A model generated the notes under the pieces. That model ran no database searches and had not been told where the DNA came from. It saw only the letters and a program-made list of their open reading frames with translations. This document shows positions 36,813 through 46,904 of a stretch of DNA of 64,000 nucleotides, one piece after another (position 1 is the first letter of the stretch; the number at the start of each line of letters is the position of its first letter). Origin of the DNA: G963665215 sp963665215. GTDB lineage: Bacteria; Chloroflexota; Dehalococcoidia; Lucifugimonadales; CAUZJF01. The stretch covers positions 124,001 through 188,000 of the forward strand of contig CAXXWW010000013.1 in assembly GCA_963665215.2 (NCBI GenBank), in the 5' to 3' direction. The translations under genes and the position numbers were made by a program.

Positions 36813-37220
36813 CTACGAACCGGAGGCCTCAACAACAGTGACCGTACCCCGCTTCGTAGCTATGTGGATCAGGCACGTGTATTTGAACGTGCCAGCCTTG
36901 TTGAAGGTATGGCGGACGGAATCGCCGGGGAGAATGGGTCCAGTGTTGACCCACCCTGGCGATTCTTCACTGTTCCCGGGAGTTGGTGTGATTGTGTGAA
37001 ATCCTGATGTTTCCCCGTTGGTCCAGATGATCGTCGTGCCCACCTCGATTTCCAGGTTCACTTCGAAATTCTTGATGTCCACACGCAACACGACGGCGTC
37101 GGGCGGTAAGGGGACCGGTGTGGGCGAGGGGACGGGGGTGGGGACGGCAGGATTCCAGGCGCCGCATGCTAGCGCCGCCAGCGCCACAATCGCACACATC
37201 GCCAGATGCCGTCTTTTCAT
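36813..37220 (-). CDS. Cupredoxin-like lipoprotein
   Basis: From ATG 37220 (AGAGAGGGACC upstream) the 135-residue product has a lipoprotein signal ending ALAC-G (Cys19), a Pro-rich linker and one cupredoxin domain. Copper ligands His75 (SGFHTI), Cys116 and His119 (YTCLIH) are present. The usual axial Met of the CxxHxxM loop is replaced by the sequence IATKRG. It is probably a membrane-anchored electron carrier or copper-binding protein; the missing Met would change its redox potential. Confidence 0.85.
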   Translation of the reverse strand: MKRRHLAMCAIVALAALACGAWNPAVPTPVPSPTPVPLPPDAVVLRVDIKNFEVNLEIEVGTTIIWTNGETSGFHTITPTPGNSEESPGWVNTGPILPGDSVRHTFNKAGTFKYTCLIHIATKRGTVTVVEASGS

Positions 37221-37575
37221 TGGTCCCTCTCTAGCTGTGTTTATGCCCCGGGTTCTCTCCGCGAGACCGGTCGGACGCACCGCCGGATGGGGCGTCCGTG
37301 GGATGCGGCGCAGGGCGCGACAGGGAGTGTAGCACGGCGTATCGAGCGGGTCAATCAAAGCCTGGGGCGAGGAATCGGCAGGGCGCGGCCGGCTGCAATG
37401 TCCTGCCCGGTCCTGGCCCTGTGAGATGCTTGAATCAGTCCAGCGCGGGCCTCACACGCCCTGGGCTGTCGAAGAGCGGGGTTCAAACACCAGCGGTTCT
37501 CTCACACCGCGCTCTGGGGCTACGTCAGACGAGGTGTTCCAAAACATATGATTGGCCCCCGACGAAACCGTAGAG

Positions 37576-37592
37576 GCAGGTTGCAAACCTGC
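37576..37592. repeat. Short perfect palindrome in a gene-free stretch
   Basis: GCAGGTT-GCA-AACCTGC, in the gap 37221-37777 between the cupredoxin and pilin genes. I see no credible gene in this stretch. Confidence 0.5.
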
Positions 37593-37777
37593 TCTTACAC
37601 AAGCCGATGTCCGCCGTGGGTTGAGTATTCCCGAAGAGGATAATGGCCGACCGGCGGCTCAGACGCCCGCCCTGCTTGCCCAAAAAACGACGACCGGACC
37701 CATGAGGGCCAAGGTCCGGCCGTCCATTGCCACGTACTCCGGCTGCGCTGCCCCTCAGCCGGCCCCAAAAGTCCTGG

Positions 37778-38188
37778 CTAACACGCGCCCGAGGCGTCTT
37801 GCTGTGCTGTGATCTTGCCTTTTGTGTCCCAGCAGTAGAACCACGTGGTAGACGTGATCGACATGTAGCCCCCAGTGCTCAGCGGGGAGGTACCGGTTGG
37901 GCCCGTCGGGTAGGTGGTCCAGTCATTCCTCGAGGTCGTCGCCTCAGCAGTGACCGACGCCTTGCCCTTGTCGGCGAGCATGGCGTCCATCGCGAGCTGT
38001 ACGGTCGACTTCTCAGACGACTTCTGGCCCTCTTCTCCCTTGCCGCCGAACGATACCACCTGTGGGACGATAGCCGCGGCCAGCGCCACGATGATGCCCA
38101 CGACAATGAGCATCTCGATTAGCGTGAAGCCCGACTCACTCTTCCTTACCCTGTCCATTACCTTGCCTGCAATCGCCTTCATATCCAT
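37778..38188 (-). CDS. Type IV pilin-like protein
   Basis: The 136-residue prepilin has a short basic leader, the processing site SG-FTLIEML (cleavage after Gly20, Glu at mature position 5) and the hydrophobic helix MLIVVGIIVALAAAIVPQVV. The globular part ends in a pair of Cys (FYCWDTKG...SGAC) that could form the C-terminal disulphide loop. It lies downstream of FHA-PilM-PilN and PilC on the same strand. It may be a major or a minor pilin. Confidence 0.88.
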   Translation of the reverse strand: MDMKAIAGKVMDRVRKSESGFTLIEMLIVVGIIVALAAAIVPQVVSFGGKGEEGQKSSEKSTVQLAMDAMLADKGKASVTAEATTSRNDWTTYPTGPTGTSPLSTGGYMSITSTTWFYCWDTKGKITAQQDASGAC

Positions 38189-38424
38189 AACCCCCTATGG
38201 GAATATTGCGTTGCTGGATCATGGCGGCCAGTCCCATGTGGGCACATTAGCCAGCACGCTTGAGTCGTAGGATAGGGCCTTGCCCCCTCATAATCCACCG
38301 TCCAAGAGTCACAAGGCCATGGTACTTTAAGGCACTTTCGGAGGTATGCCGGGACAGTGGAGCCTCTGCCGACGACCGCGTTGGGGTGGCCCGCCCAACG
38401 GCACCCTCGGCCGTGCCATAGCCG

Positions 38425-40933
38425 CTATTCGCCCTGCCCCTCCTCCGATTCATCGTCGGTCTCTTCTCCGGGAGGCGGTCTCGTGGTTGCCTCGATCACG
38501 AAGTCCAGACCTGCACCCCCGACTTCATCCGCGCCCTCCGAAAGTAGAAGGGGCGCAGTCGTCGAGGCTTCGGCCGAGTCACAAACGGCCTCTAGGAGGC
38601 CGAGCTCGGTTTGGCCAAAGACCAGCGTGGCCCCAGCCGAGCCGACTTGCTGGAGGCTCACGTCAACGAACAGGCCTGAGTTACAGATATTTGTAGCATA
38701 CCGGACGGCGTCCGCGAAGGTCTGGGCGCGGCCGCTCAGCGTAAACTGGTCTTCCTTAGGTGCTAGATTGGATACGCTCACGTTGGGGGGCCGGCTCTTC
38801 TGGGTGATGGTCTCGATCTTATTGAACCACTCCCCGAGCTCGTCTATATCGACCTGAAGGCCGTCGAGCTTCAAGCTTAAGTCCAGCGTGAGTTGGCGCT
38901 TTTCTCTAGCTTTCCTCTCGAGACTGGCTACCGCTCCCGCCTCGAGCCGGTGGTCCCGCTCTTCGGTTTCCACCTTATCGAGCACCACCGATTTGACGTC
39001 CCGCTCATTTTCCCGCGCGTTCACCGTGGGCGTGAGCAGGACGGCAGCCACGGCGAAAATCGCCATGAGGGCGAAGACCGCGATGGCCCGCACCGGCAGC
39101 GGAGTTGGGAGGTGCCGCTCCGACAAGAGGTTGAGAGCGGCCAGGTTGTCACTGGTGGCCTTTCGCCACGGTCTGGGTCTACTGCGGTCCAGCAGGCCCA
39201 AGCCGACCGTTGTGGCGTATTCTGCCACCGGAAAACCCTCGGGAAGGTCCAGGGGTGGAGCGAGGGGAAGTACCTCCCGCTGCAACATCTGCCGGAGCTC
39301 ATCCGCCAGTTGGTCGTCGCCTGTTACCTCGCCTGTGAGCACGAGTGGAAGGCGTTCATCCCCCGCACTGGCGCCCAGCGTCTGGTCGTAGCCCTCCATC
39401 TGCTCGACGGCCCGGGCCATGGCTTCGGCCCTGTCCTCTGAGGGCGATGTCGCCTCCGGGCTCCACACCTGGAGGACCACTTGTGGCACCCCATCGCGCA
39501 CCAGGACCACCGACTCCCGGTCGCTGGCCAGGTGGACGATCATAGCATCTGAGACACCCGCTGCCAGCCCGAGTGCCGCAGCCTGCGAGTAGGTCGCAGC
39601 GGGGCCCTTTCCCGCTTCCTTCATCCTCCGCACGTGCGAGTCAACGACCTCCTTCTGAACGGCGATGGCCAATGCCGTTGCACTCTTTCCGTCCTTCACG
39701 GCGTGCCACTTGATATCGACCTCGTGCTCACCAAATGGGATGGCCCCGGTGACTTCACTAATCAACACCGGCTCCAGAAAGCGCCTGCGCAACGGCGGCA
39801 GCTTCAGGTGCCGGACAAGAGGGATGTAGAGAGGGAGGTCTGTTACGAGCCGCGCCGGCTTGGCTCGAAGCTCTTCCATCAGGGACCCGATGGCGCCAAT
39901 AACGTATCGATCTTCATCGCTCTGGCCGCTGGAGTCGTCCTCTTCGGACACAGGGGCGTCTACGTCGGGCGCCTCATCAACGTCGGACACGGGGGCGTCT
40001 GCGTCGGGTGCCTCATCAACGTCGGGGGTGGGGGCCTGCTCTTGCCCCCGGCTGGCTGCCCGGCTCCTGGGCGGCGGACTGCAAAGCTGGGGCCCTCTCC
40101 TCATCAGCCTCAGCCGGTTGTGCGGCGCCATCGTCGGGAAAGGGGTCATCCTCCCTGGGGTCGACGGTGCCCCAAGCCACGATCTCCTGTCCCTCAAAGA
40201 CAACCACACGTACTATGCCGGCCTCCTCGCTGAGTGCGAAGGTGCGCCGGCGCCGGCGCAAATCGAAATCTTCGCGTAGATTCCGGACCGCGCGGGACAT
40301 CCTGGTGAGCAGGGGGAGGGATACCTGCGGGGTTGTCTCTACCTCTGGGGAGGGCGCCTCGGGCGCCCGGCTGCGCTTCAGCTTGAGTCCGAGTGCGATC
40401 CTGTGCATGAGCCCGGCGAGGCCGGTCTTGGAAGGAGCCGGCGGGGCGGCTTCAGCGGGCTCGACCTCCAACGGGACCGCGACTGATGGCGGGACGGGCC
40501 CCTCGGACAACTTCTCAGCTAGTGTGTCGGCGCCTATCTCCTCCTCCGCGGGCCTGACCGGGGCTGGCGCGGCTGGCTGCGGCTCACCCTGGCTGGGATC
40601 GGGCTTTACCTCAATCGCGGCGGGAAGCCGGAAGACGAGGCTAGTCTCCGCCGACCCAAGGCGAATCCGGTCCCCATCTTTCAGCAGATGTTCCCTGCCC
40701 CTCACCCTTCTGTCGTTCACGAACGTGCCGTTGGTGCTATTAAGGTCTCGAAGCCGGAAGCCGTCATCAGACTCAACTATCTCAGCGTGCTGGCGAGAGG
40801 CGCCCGGCTCGGTAACCACCACGTCGTTAGTGGGCTCGCGACCCAACGTAGTAGTTCCCCCGAGGCCTACCGTCTTGCCCTCATCCGGTCCGCCTTCGAA
40901 GGCGAGCATTGGCTGATCTGTCGGGTCCATCAC
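38425..40933 (-). CDS. FHA-PilM-PilN fusion protein of the pilus machine (one frameshift)
   Basis: The gene starts near ATG 40933 with an FHA phosphothreonine-binding domain (LGREPTNDVVV, ASRQHAEI, LRDLNSTNGTFVND; residues ~10-95). After a Pro/Glu-rich linker a PilM actin-like region begins (FALSEEAGIVRVVVFEGQEIV). The frame shifts at a C5 run (40045-40049, plus strand): dropping one base joins it to the second frame, which continues the PilM part (LVTDLPLYIPLVRHLKLPPL, VYSQAAALGLAAGV-like), then a membrane helix (VRAIAVFALMAIFAVAAVLL), a coiled coil and a PilN-like domain. The joined product has about 830 residues. The shift may be mutation or sequencing error. Confidence 0.8.
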
Positions 40934-41091
40934 CTTCGCTCCGTCGGTTCGTGACCGGTTGGCCGCAACATCGCTGATACCCTACTCATGCGGCAGTCGG
41001 GTCCATCGGACCCGGTAGCTGGCCAGGCAGCCGGAGGCCCGCCGGCACGAGTGGGGCGCACCCTTCCTCCAAGACTGGCTCTGGCGCCAGA

Positions 41092-41192
41092 TAGAAAAGC
41101 AACACGGCCTCGGCCGAAGCAGCCCCTTGGAATCCGGCCAGATTGATGTCCAGGACCTAGAAAAGCAACGAAGCAGGGAATCCGGCCAGATT
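41092..41192. repeat. Imperfect tandem duplication at the end of the permease gene
   Basis: TAGAAAAGCAAC (41092-41103 and 41158-41169) and GGAATCCGGCCAGATT (41129-41144 and 41177-41192) each occur twice, in the same order. The inner copy has lost 18 bases. The duplication introduces the stop that ends the ABC permease frame at 41157. Confidence 0.75.
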
Positions 41193-42209
41193 TGCGTGAA
41201 GCTTGGAGAGGGAACGGAAGATGTCGCTGTGAGAATCGCCGCTGAGGGTGATGTCTATAGCCTGAGTCTCGTACTGGAGCCGCTCGCCAATCTCGCAGTC
41301 CTGGTCACCGAGGACCATGGAGCTCAGCCTGATCCCAGTCTCCTGCGCGGCGGCGAATATGGTGGCCAGAAGCCCGTCAGTCCTGGGATAGCCCTGATAG
41401 CCAAAAAGGTCTGCCCACTCCTGGTAGAGACTGCTGCGGGACTCCAGCTCCTTCTCGAGGGGCTCTTTGGGGAGAATGGCGTTGCCATCTATCTGCTTCC
41501 GCAGCTTGGCAATCTTGTCCGTGGAGTCGCTCAGATCAACAGTGGCATTAACCTGAATGAGTATCAGCTCGACGAAGAAGTACGCCATCGAGATGGCGAT
41601 TCCTATGCTCGACGATGAGGTCAACACCGACACGAACAGCGCTAGCATGACGTAGGGGGCCAATCCATAGACTGCCTTGGGGAACATCACCGTGACGGTG
41701 GACCACTGGCCTGAGTCCGCAAGTCCCCCACCATCGCCACTGATGAGCGAAGCGAGGATCAGGCTGCTGACCACGACGCTCAGGCCGACGATGAAGAACC
41801 CTGCGCCGCCTAGTAGGAGGAGCGACAGTACCTTCGCGCTCGGGAACTGCCAGCGGCTGACACCTCTGGTCAAAGCCGTCCTCACCGTGCCCCAGCCGTA
41901 CTCAACCCCCATCGCGGACGCCGCCAGGATCATGATGAGGAGGATTCCGAAGGAGTTGGCAACGCCAAGGCGATTGGAGAGACTGCTCGGAAGGACGAAG
42001 CCCTCAAGGTAGAAGCCACGGCGCTTGGCGTACTGTTCAGCGGTCTGTTCGAGATCTTCTTCACAGCTCAGCTCACTCGCCCGTCTCTCCTCTACCGCCT
42101 CAAGGGCTCCCTGGCGGAACTCTTCCGGGATGAGCGCTAACTTGGAATCGACATTGTCTTCTACCGGAATTACCCATATCAAGCTGCCTGGGTCCAAGCA
42201 ACGCACCAT
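41157..42209 (-). pseudogene. ABC-2-type transporter permease, truncated at both ends
   Basis: The frame encodes about five membrane segments of an ABC-2 permease (FGILLIMILAASAMGVEYGWGT, LSLLLLGGAGFFIVGLSVVVSS, APYVMLALFVSVLTSSSSIGIAIS), with the typical GVEYGWGTVRTALTRGVSR coupling region. The N-terminal residues before about LALIPEEF come from the repeat copy at 42166-42345, so the first membrane helix is lost. The C-terminus is cut short by a local duplication. No ATP-binding subunit is nearby. Confidence 0.7.
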
Positions 42210-42345
42210 CCTCGACGAGAGCCATCGTAGTATCAGTCACGGATGCCGTCAACCATCCAATCAAGCTCACAAAACCATCTCTCGGCGTGGTGAGTTAGCG
42301 GCCCCAGGCAGCGGAGGTGGCTTTCACCACGTTTGCACTCCCTTC
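42166..42345 (-). repeat. Dispersed intergenic repeat, full copy (family R1, copy 3)
   Basis: Inverted relative to the copy at 21665-21846 and alignable end to end with it, starting CCGGAATTACCCATATCAAG and ending with GTTTGCACTCCCTTC. It replaces the 5' end of the ABC permease gene and lies 70 bases from an IS1380-family transposase gene. Confidence 0.85.
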
Positions 42346-42414
42346 AAACTCCTCCGGGCGCGCACCTCGCCCTTGGTTGCCTCTCTCCACCTCTGATGAC
42401 CTCAAGGATAATCG

Positions 42415-43746
42415 CTACCCTGGTGCTGGATGGAGCCCGGCGATACGCTCCAACACTTGCCGGAATACCTCCCGGGACACTGCCACCTCAGCAAGCTGAA
42501 ACACCAACCTCCTGGCATGCCGCACCAGACGTCCACCCATCTTGATGAGCTTGGTCTGCACGCTTCGCAGTGACCAGTGTTTCACTGACTCTGGCAAAGT
42601 CAGCCTTCTCATGAAGTTGCCCAGGTTGTAGGCCAGCACAAACAGCCACAGCCTCACCTGGTTAGCAACGAACCTGTGACACGAGAGCCGCGTCCAGTTC
42701 AGGGCGTATTTACCTTCCTTGATCCACTGCTCGGCCGTGCCCCGCCCGTTGTAGAAGTGGGTTACGCCTGCCGGCGGTAGGTTGAGGTTGGTGACGACGA
42801 ACCCGACCCTCGGGAATAGCTCACCCTGGCGCCACTCCACCTTGGCGACCACACGCCGGGGAATGTCCCAGCTCTGGGCCTGGTAAACGAAGTCGTGATA
42901 CCGGACTACGGGCTTCTTAGGCGGCCTGCCCACGGGCCGCTTCAGCAGGTGCCGGATGTTTCCTTGTAATACCTCGTTGGCCGGAAGCCGCATAGCGTAG
43001 CCAGTGTCCCTTGACTCCAGGTACTCGTACACCTCGAGCTTGGCAAAGGCAGCATCGGCCCGGAACAGCAGCCGGACTCCTTTCTCCTGGTATCGCTTCA
43101 CGACTGGCTCCAGAACCTCCCGCCACCGCTCAGCGCTGTGGACGTTGCCCGGGCGAAGCATTGCACCTTCGCAATCTCCGAAATGGTTGAACAGGAAGAG
43201 CGGGTGATAACATACGGACTCGAAGTGGCCGTTGTAGGCGACTCCCTCTTGCTGCCCATGCACCGGGCTTTCAGAGCTGTCCATGTCTAGGATAACTCGC
43301 TGGTGAGATGTCTGGGCCATGGCCCTGTCCACCCACTCAACATTCAGGCGCGCAAGCCCATCCAGGTTCTCCTCTTCGGTTAACACCTCAGTCTCAAATC
43401 GGCTCATAGTGTTGGTGCTGGCTGCCTGCTTATCAGTACCTTGCCACCCGACGATGACACGCATAGCCGGGTCTTGGGCAAGCCGTTCAGCGTCGTTGGT
43501 GTCCTCGTAGCCAGCGAGACGGCTATACACCGATTGTCTGAGCAAGGGCAACAGCCGGTGTTGCACATTGCGGCCGGTGCGGCTTTCATGGATATAATCG
43601 TTGGCTGTCTCTGTGAGCCCCAGAGCGGCATCAAGCTCGCGGCATGCCAGGAGTCCGGCGTCCGAGGTGATCGTAGCGCCACGAAAATCCAGGCGGACTC
43701 TGCGGTCGAATTGGAGCTTCAAAGGGGGGTCGGAGCTTTCACCCAT
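42415..43746 (-). CDS. IS1380-family transposase, type B (1)
   Basis: This 443-residue DDE transposase has an intact frame: VILDMDSSESPVHG (first Asp), LLFRADAAFAK (second Asp) and FYNGRGTAEQWIKEGKYALN with the Tyr/Glu box. It is clearly paralogous to the gene at 45277-46608 on the opposite strand (same length, most positions identical) and distinct from the 441-residue type at 5315. I could not define the terminal inverted repeats. Confidence 0.9.
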   Translation of the reverse strand: MGESSDPPLKLQFDRRVRLDFRGATITSDAGLLACRELDAALGLTETANDYIHESRTGRNVQHRLLPLLRQSVYSRLAGYEDTNDAERLAQDPAMRVIVGWQGTDKQAASTNTMSRFETEVLTEEENLDGLARLNVEWVDRAMAQTSHQRVILDMDSSESPVHGQQEGVAYNGHFESVCYHPLFLFNHFGDCEGAMLRPGNVHSAERWREVLEPVVKRYQEKGVRLLFRADAAFAKLEVYEYLESRDTGYAMRLPANEVLQGNIRHLLKRPVGRPPKKPVVRYHDFVYQAQSWDIPRRVVAKVEWRQGELFPRVGFVVTNLNLPPAGVTHFYNGRGTAEQWIKEGKYALNWTRLSCHRFVANQVRLWLFVLAYNLGNFMRRLTLPESVKHWSLRSVQTKLIKMGGRLVRHARRLVFQLAEVAVSREVFRQVLERIAGLHPAPG

Positions 43747-43840
43747 TGGGTGCCTCCAGCGAGATTGCGGTATCCAGAACTAGACCCCCTAGCTCGGCCA
43801 GTCTAGCACCCACACTGCCCATAATGCCCAGGTATGCGGC

Positions 43841-44008
43841 TCAAATAGGCAGCACTCTTACCGGATTACGACGCACCCACGCGGCTGATCTGGGAAATGT
43901 GGGATTAAAGTAGTTCCATCCCCGATAGCCGTAAAACGACAACAGGGCCGCCGCTATGATGATCGCGATGACGGCCCAAAGATGGACCCCTTGACAGGCG
44001 GGCCCCAT
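43841..44008 (-). CDS. Small single-pass membrane protein downstream of PilC
   Basis: An ORF of 55 codons starts at ATG 44006-44008, reads MGPACQGVHLWAVIAIIIAA (then ALLSFYGYRGWNYFNPTFPR) and ends SAAWVRRNPVRVLPI. It has one membrane helix and a basic tail. It lies 63 bases downstream of the pilC stop, on the same strand. I know no family, and it could be chance, but the hydrophobic/basic layout is that of a real small membrane protein. Confidence 0.4.
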   Translation of the reverse strand: MGPACQGVHLWAVIAIIIAAALLSFYGYRGWNYFNPTFPRSAAWVRRNPVRVLPI

Positions 44009-44071
44009 ACCGAGCTAGAGACGTGGCCATTGCGCGCCTCGTTTGGCCCTAATTCCGAGCTACTGGACTGC

Positions 44072-45145
44072 CTAGGCCGCGCCGAGAATTGGCTTCAGGG
44101 TCGAGAGGGCCATGAACAGAACGAGCCCGCCGACGGAGAAGGTGGAGACAGGCTCCAGAATCGCCAGTATGCCGCCGATTTTGTCTTCATATTGCTTCTG
44201 GTACGAGTCCGCCAGCTCATTCATGACCCCGGGCAGGGTGTTGCTTTCCTCTCCGATAGACATGAGCTCAACGAACATCTGGGGAAGTATTGAGTGTCTC
44301 TTCAGCGCGGCGTCCATGCGGTGCCCTTGTATGAGGCTTTCGTTGGCGTCGTCCCAAGCCCGCTTGACTGCCTCGTTTTTGGAGGCGCTCATCCCCAGCC
44401 GTAGGGACGAAGGCAGGTCGATCCCCGCGGCCAGGAGCGTCGACATCACGCGGCAGAACCGCCCCAAGTCCCCGGCGAGCAGCACTCCCCCCAGGACAGG
44501 CGTGCGGATCTTCCCGTAATGCAGCCAATATTTGGTGAGTTCGAGGCGTCCCGCAATCTTGTAGGCGAATACGACCGCGAAGATGCCGATCATCAGGTTC
44601 ACGATGTTGTCTTTCGCCCCCGACACCCCGCCGATCAGCACCCTGGTCATCAGGGGCACCTCAACGCCCATGCTGTTGAAAGTGTCAATGAGCGGTGGAA
44701 ACGCCACGAAGACCATAAAGCCGAGCATCATCAGCGATGTCCCTATCAGGAAAATGGGCATCATCATGGCCTTTACGGCCTTGGCCTTGGCCTCGGCCGC
44801 CTGGGACATGATGTCGGCCAACTGTTGCAGAGCGGGCCCCAGTTTGCCGGTGTGCTCACCCACCTCGACCAGGCTGACGAAGACCTCGTCAAACACCTTT
44901 GGGTACTCGCGGAGGGCTATGGTGAAGCTCTCGCCCTGGCTGACCCTGTCGTGGACTCTCTGCAGGACCCTGACCATGGCCTTGCTGGCGCCCTCGGTCT
45001 GACTCATCTCAAGGACGCGCAGCAGGTTCGAGCCGCTGGCCAGCATGGTAGCCGCCTGCCGTGCAAAGGCGTCCACCTCCTTGGGCTTGACCGCGCCACT
45101 AAACCCGAATCCACCGAACCCGTATTCCCCATTTAGCTCAAACAA
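44072..45145 (-). CDS. pilC: Type IV pilus inner-membrane protein PilC (T2SSF), probably 5'-truncated
   Basis: Two T2SSF repeats are present: VDAFARQAATMLASGSNLLRVLE... (residues ~24-145) and LGRFCRVMSTLLAAGIDLPSSLR... (~228-350), each followed by membrane helices (MMMPIFLIGTSLMMLGFMVFV; VSTFSVGGLVLFMALSTL). PilC couples the assembly ATPases to pilin extraction. At 357 residues it lacks the ~60-residue cytoplasmic N-terminal module of GspF/PilC. The frame stays open upstream of the TTG start for about 13 codons, to the edge of an IS1380-type element, suggesting that the insertion removed the start. Confidence 0.8.
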   Translation of the reverse strand: MFELNGEYGFGGFGFSGAVKPKEVDAFARQAATMLASGSNLLRVLEMSQTEGASKAMVRVLQRVHDRVSQGESFTIALREYPKVFDEVFVSLVEVGEHTGKLGPALQQLADIMSQAAEAKAKAVKAMMMPIFLIGTSLMMLGFMVFVAFPPLIDTFNSMGVEVPLMTRVLIGGVSGAKDNIVNLMIGIFAVVFAYKIAGRLELTKYWLHYGKIRTPVLGGVLLAGDLGRFCRVMSTLLAAGIDLPSSLRLGMSASKNEAVKRAWDDANESLIQGHRMDAALKRHSILPQMFVELMSIGEESNTLPGVMNELADSYQKQYEDKIGGILAILEPVSTFSVGGLVLFMALSTLKPILGAA

Positions 45146-45276
45146 GTGATGCGGTAAATAGGCAACTTTCTTGCTTTTCTAGTCGTTACATGAATCTCTT
45201 AGCCGTATTTCAGATATAATACATGCAATAAGTTGGCTATTTCAGATAACTTGCGTACCGACATTGGAGGCACCCG

Positions 45277-46608
45277 ATGGGTGACGGCGACAAGACCCCT
45301 CTCCGACTCCAGTTCAACCCCAAAGTCCGTCTGGAGTTTCACGGTGCCACCATCACTTCCGACGCCGGACTCTTGCCCATTCGAGAGCTGGATGATGCCC
45401 TGGGCCTTACCCCCATAGCCTCCGACTATCTCCAGGAAAGCCGTACCGGCCGCAACATCCGCCACCACCTGGTCCCTCTGCTCCGCCAGTCCATCTACAG
45501 CCGCTTGGCCGGCTACGATGACACCAACGATGCAGAACGTCTTTCCCAAGACCCAGCCATGAGAGTTGTCGTGGGCTGGCAAGGCTCAGACCGCAACGCC
45601 GCCAGGACCAACACCATGAGCCGTTTTGAGACGGAGACTCTGACTCAAGAGGACAACCTAAAGGGGCTGGCCCTGATGAATCCCCAGTGGGTGGAGCTGG
45701 CCATGGCTCACACTCCACACCGGCGAGTGATTCTGGACATGGACAGTTCGGAGAGTCCAGTGCATGGTCAGCAGGAAGGAGCCGCCTACAACGGGCACTT
45801 CGAGTGTGTCTGCTATCATCCCCTCTTTCTGTTCAACCAGTTTGGGGATTGCGAAGGAGCGACGCTACGACCCGGAAACGTGCATAGTGCCGATGGCTGG
45901 CAGGAACTCCTTGAGCCGGTGGTGAAAGGATACCAGAAGAAAGGACTGCGGTTGCTGTTCCGGGGTGACGCTGCTTTTGCCAAGCCGGAGCTATACGAGT
46001 ATCTGGAACAAGGAAAGATCGGGTACGCCATCCGGCTTCCCGCCAATCAGGTAATTCAGGAGCAGATCCAACCCTTGCTGGAGCGTCCTACCGAATGGCC
46101 GTCCCGGGAGCCTATCGTCTCCTACCATGACTTTGCCTATCAGGCCCAGAGTTGGCACTTGCCCAGGCGAGTGGTGGCTAAAGTAGAGTGGCATCAGGGG
46201 GAGCTATTTCCCAGGGTTGGTTTCATCGTGACCAACCTGAGCTATCCACCCAAAGGGATAGTCCGCTTTTACAATGGCCGTGGCACGGCGGAGCAGTGGA
46301 TCAAGGAGGGCAAGTACGCCCTGAACTGGACCCGGCTTTCCTGCCACAAGTTCGTGGCCAACCAGGTGAGACTATGGCTGTTCGTCCTGACTTACAACCT
46401 GGGCAACTTTATGAGAAGGCTGGTGTTGCCGGAGGATATGAAGCACTGGACTCTGACCAGTCTTCAGACCAGGCTGATCAAGACGGGTGGGCGACTGGTA
46501 CGCCACGCAAGGAGGCTGGTGTTTCAGCTTGCCGAGGTGCTGGTAACCAGGGAAATGCTGACCGGGATACTAGAACGGATCAGCCGGCTTCGGCTGGCAC
46601 CTGGCTAG
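45277..46608 (+). CDS. IS1380-family transposase, type B (2)
   Basis: The 443-residue intact transposase is paralogous to the one at 42415-43746: VILDMDSSESPVHG, LLFRGDAAFAK, FYNGRGTAEQWIKEGKYALN. A TATAAT box lies at 45215-45220 and GGAGG precedes the start. The two copies face each other across the pilC gene. The ~300 bases after it (46609-46904) hold no gene I can support. Confidence 0.9.
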   Translation: MGDGDKTPLRLQFNPKVRLEFHGATITSDAGLLPIRELDDALGLTPIASDYLQESRTGRNIRHHLVPLLRQSIYSRLAGYDDTNDAERLSQDPAMRVVVGWQGSDRNAARTNTMSRFETETLTQEDNLKGLALMNPQWVELAMAHTPHRRVILDMDSSESPVHGQQEGAAYNGHFECVCYHPLFLFNQFGDCEGATLRPGNVHSADGWQELLEPVVKGYQKKGLRLLFRGDAAFAKPELYEYLEQGKIGYAIRLPANQVIQEQIQPLLERPTEWPSREPIVSYHDFAYQAQSWHLPRRVVAKVEWHQGELFPRVGFIVTNLSYPPKGIVRFYNGRGTAEQWIKEGKYALNWTRLSCHKFVANQVRLWLFVLTYNLGNFMRRLVLPEDMKHWTLTSLQTRLIKTGGRLVRHARRLVFQLAEVLVTREMLTGILERISRLRLAPG

Positions 46609-46904
46609 CCTGCTTTGAGAGCACAGGTATTTCGGACAGTTATGGGGTCGTCCGGGGTAAATAGACCACCCCGAGGGAGACGCTTGGGCAGGGGCAGGCA
46701 ATTCTAGACTTTTACGCTCGTCAGGGGGGTGGTTACCCTATGGGAGTGGGTCAGTTGAGTGAATCGGATGCAGTTGACGCCCTCAGGCTGCCCTTTTATA
46801 GTTCGAGCCATCCCACAGGGTCACATGGTTGGAGGAATCAGTTTGATCTGGGCAATCCCGAGTAACACCAGCAACATGGGTTAAATATATCCTTTGGAGA
46901 TGTC

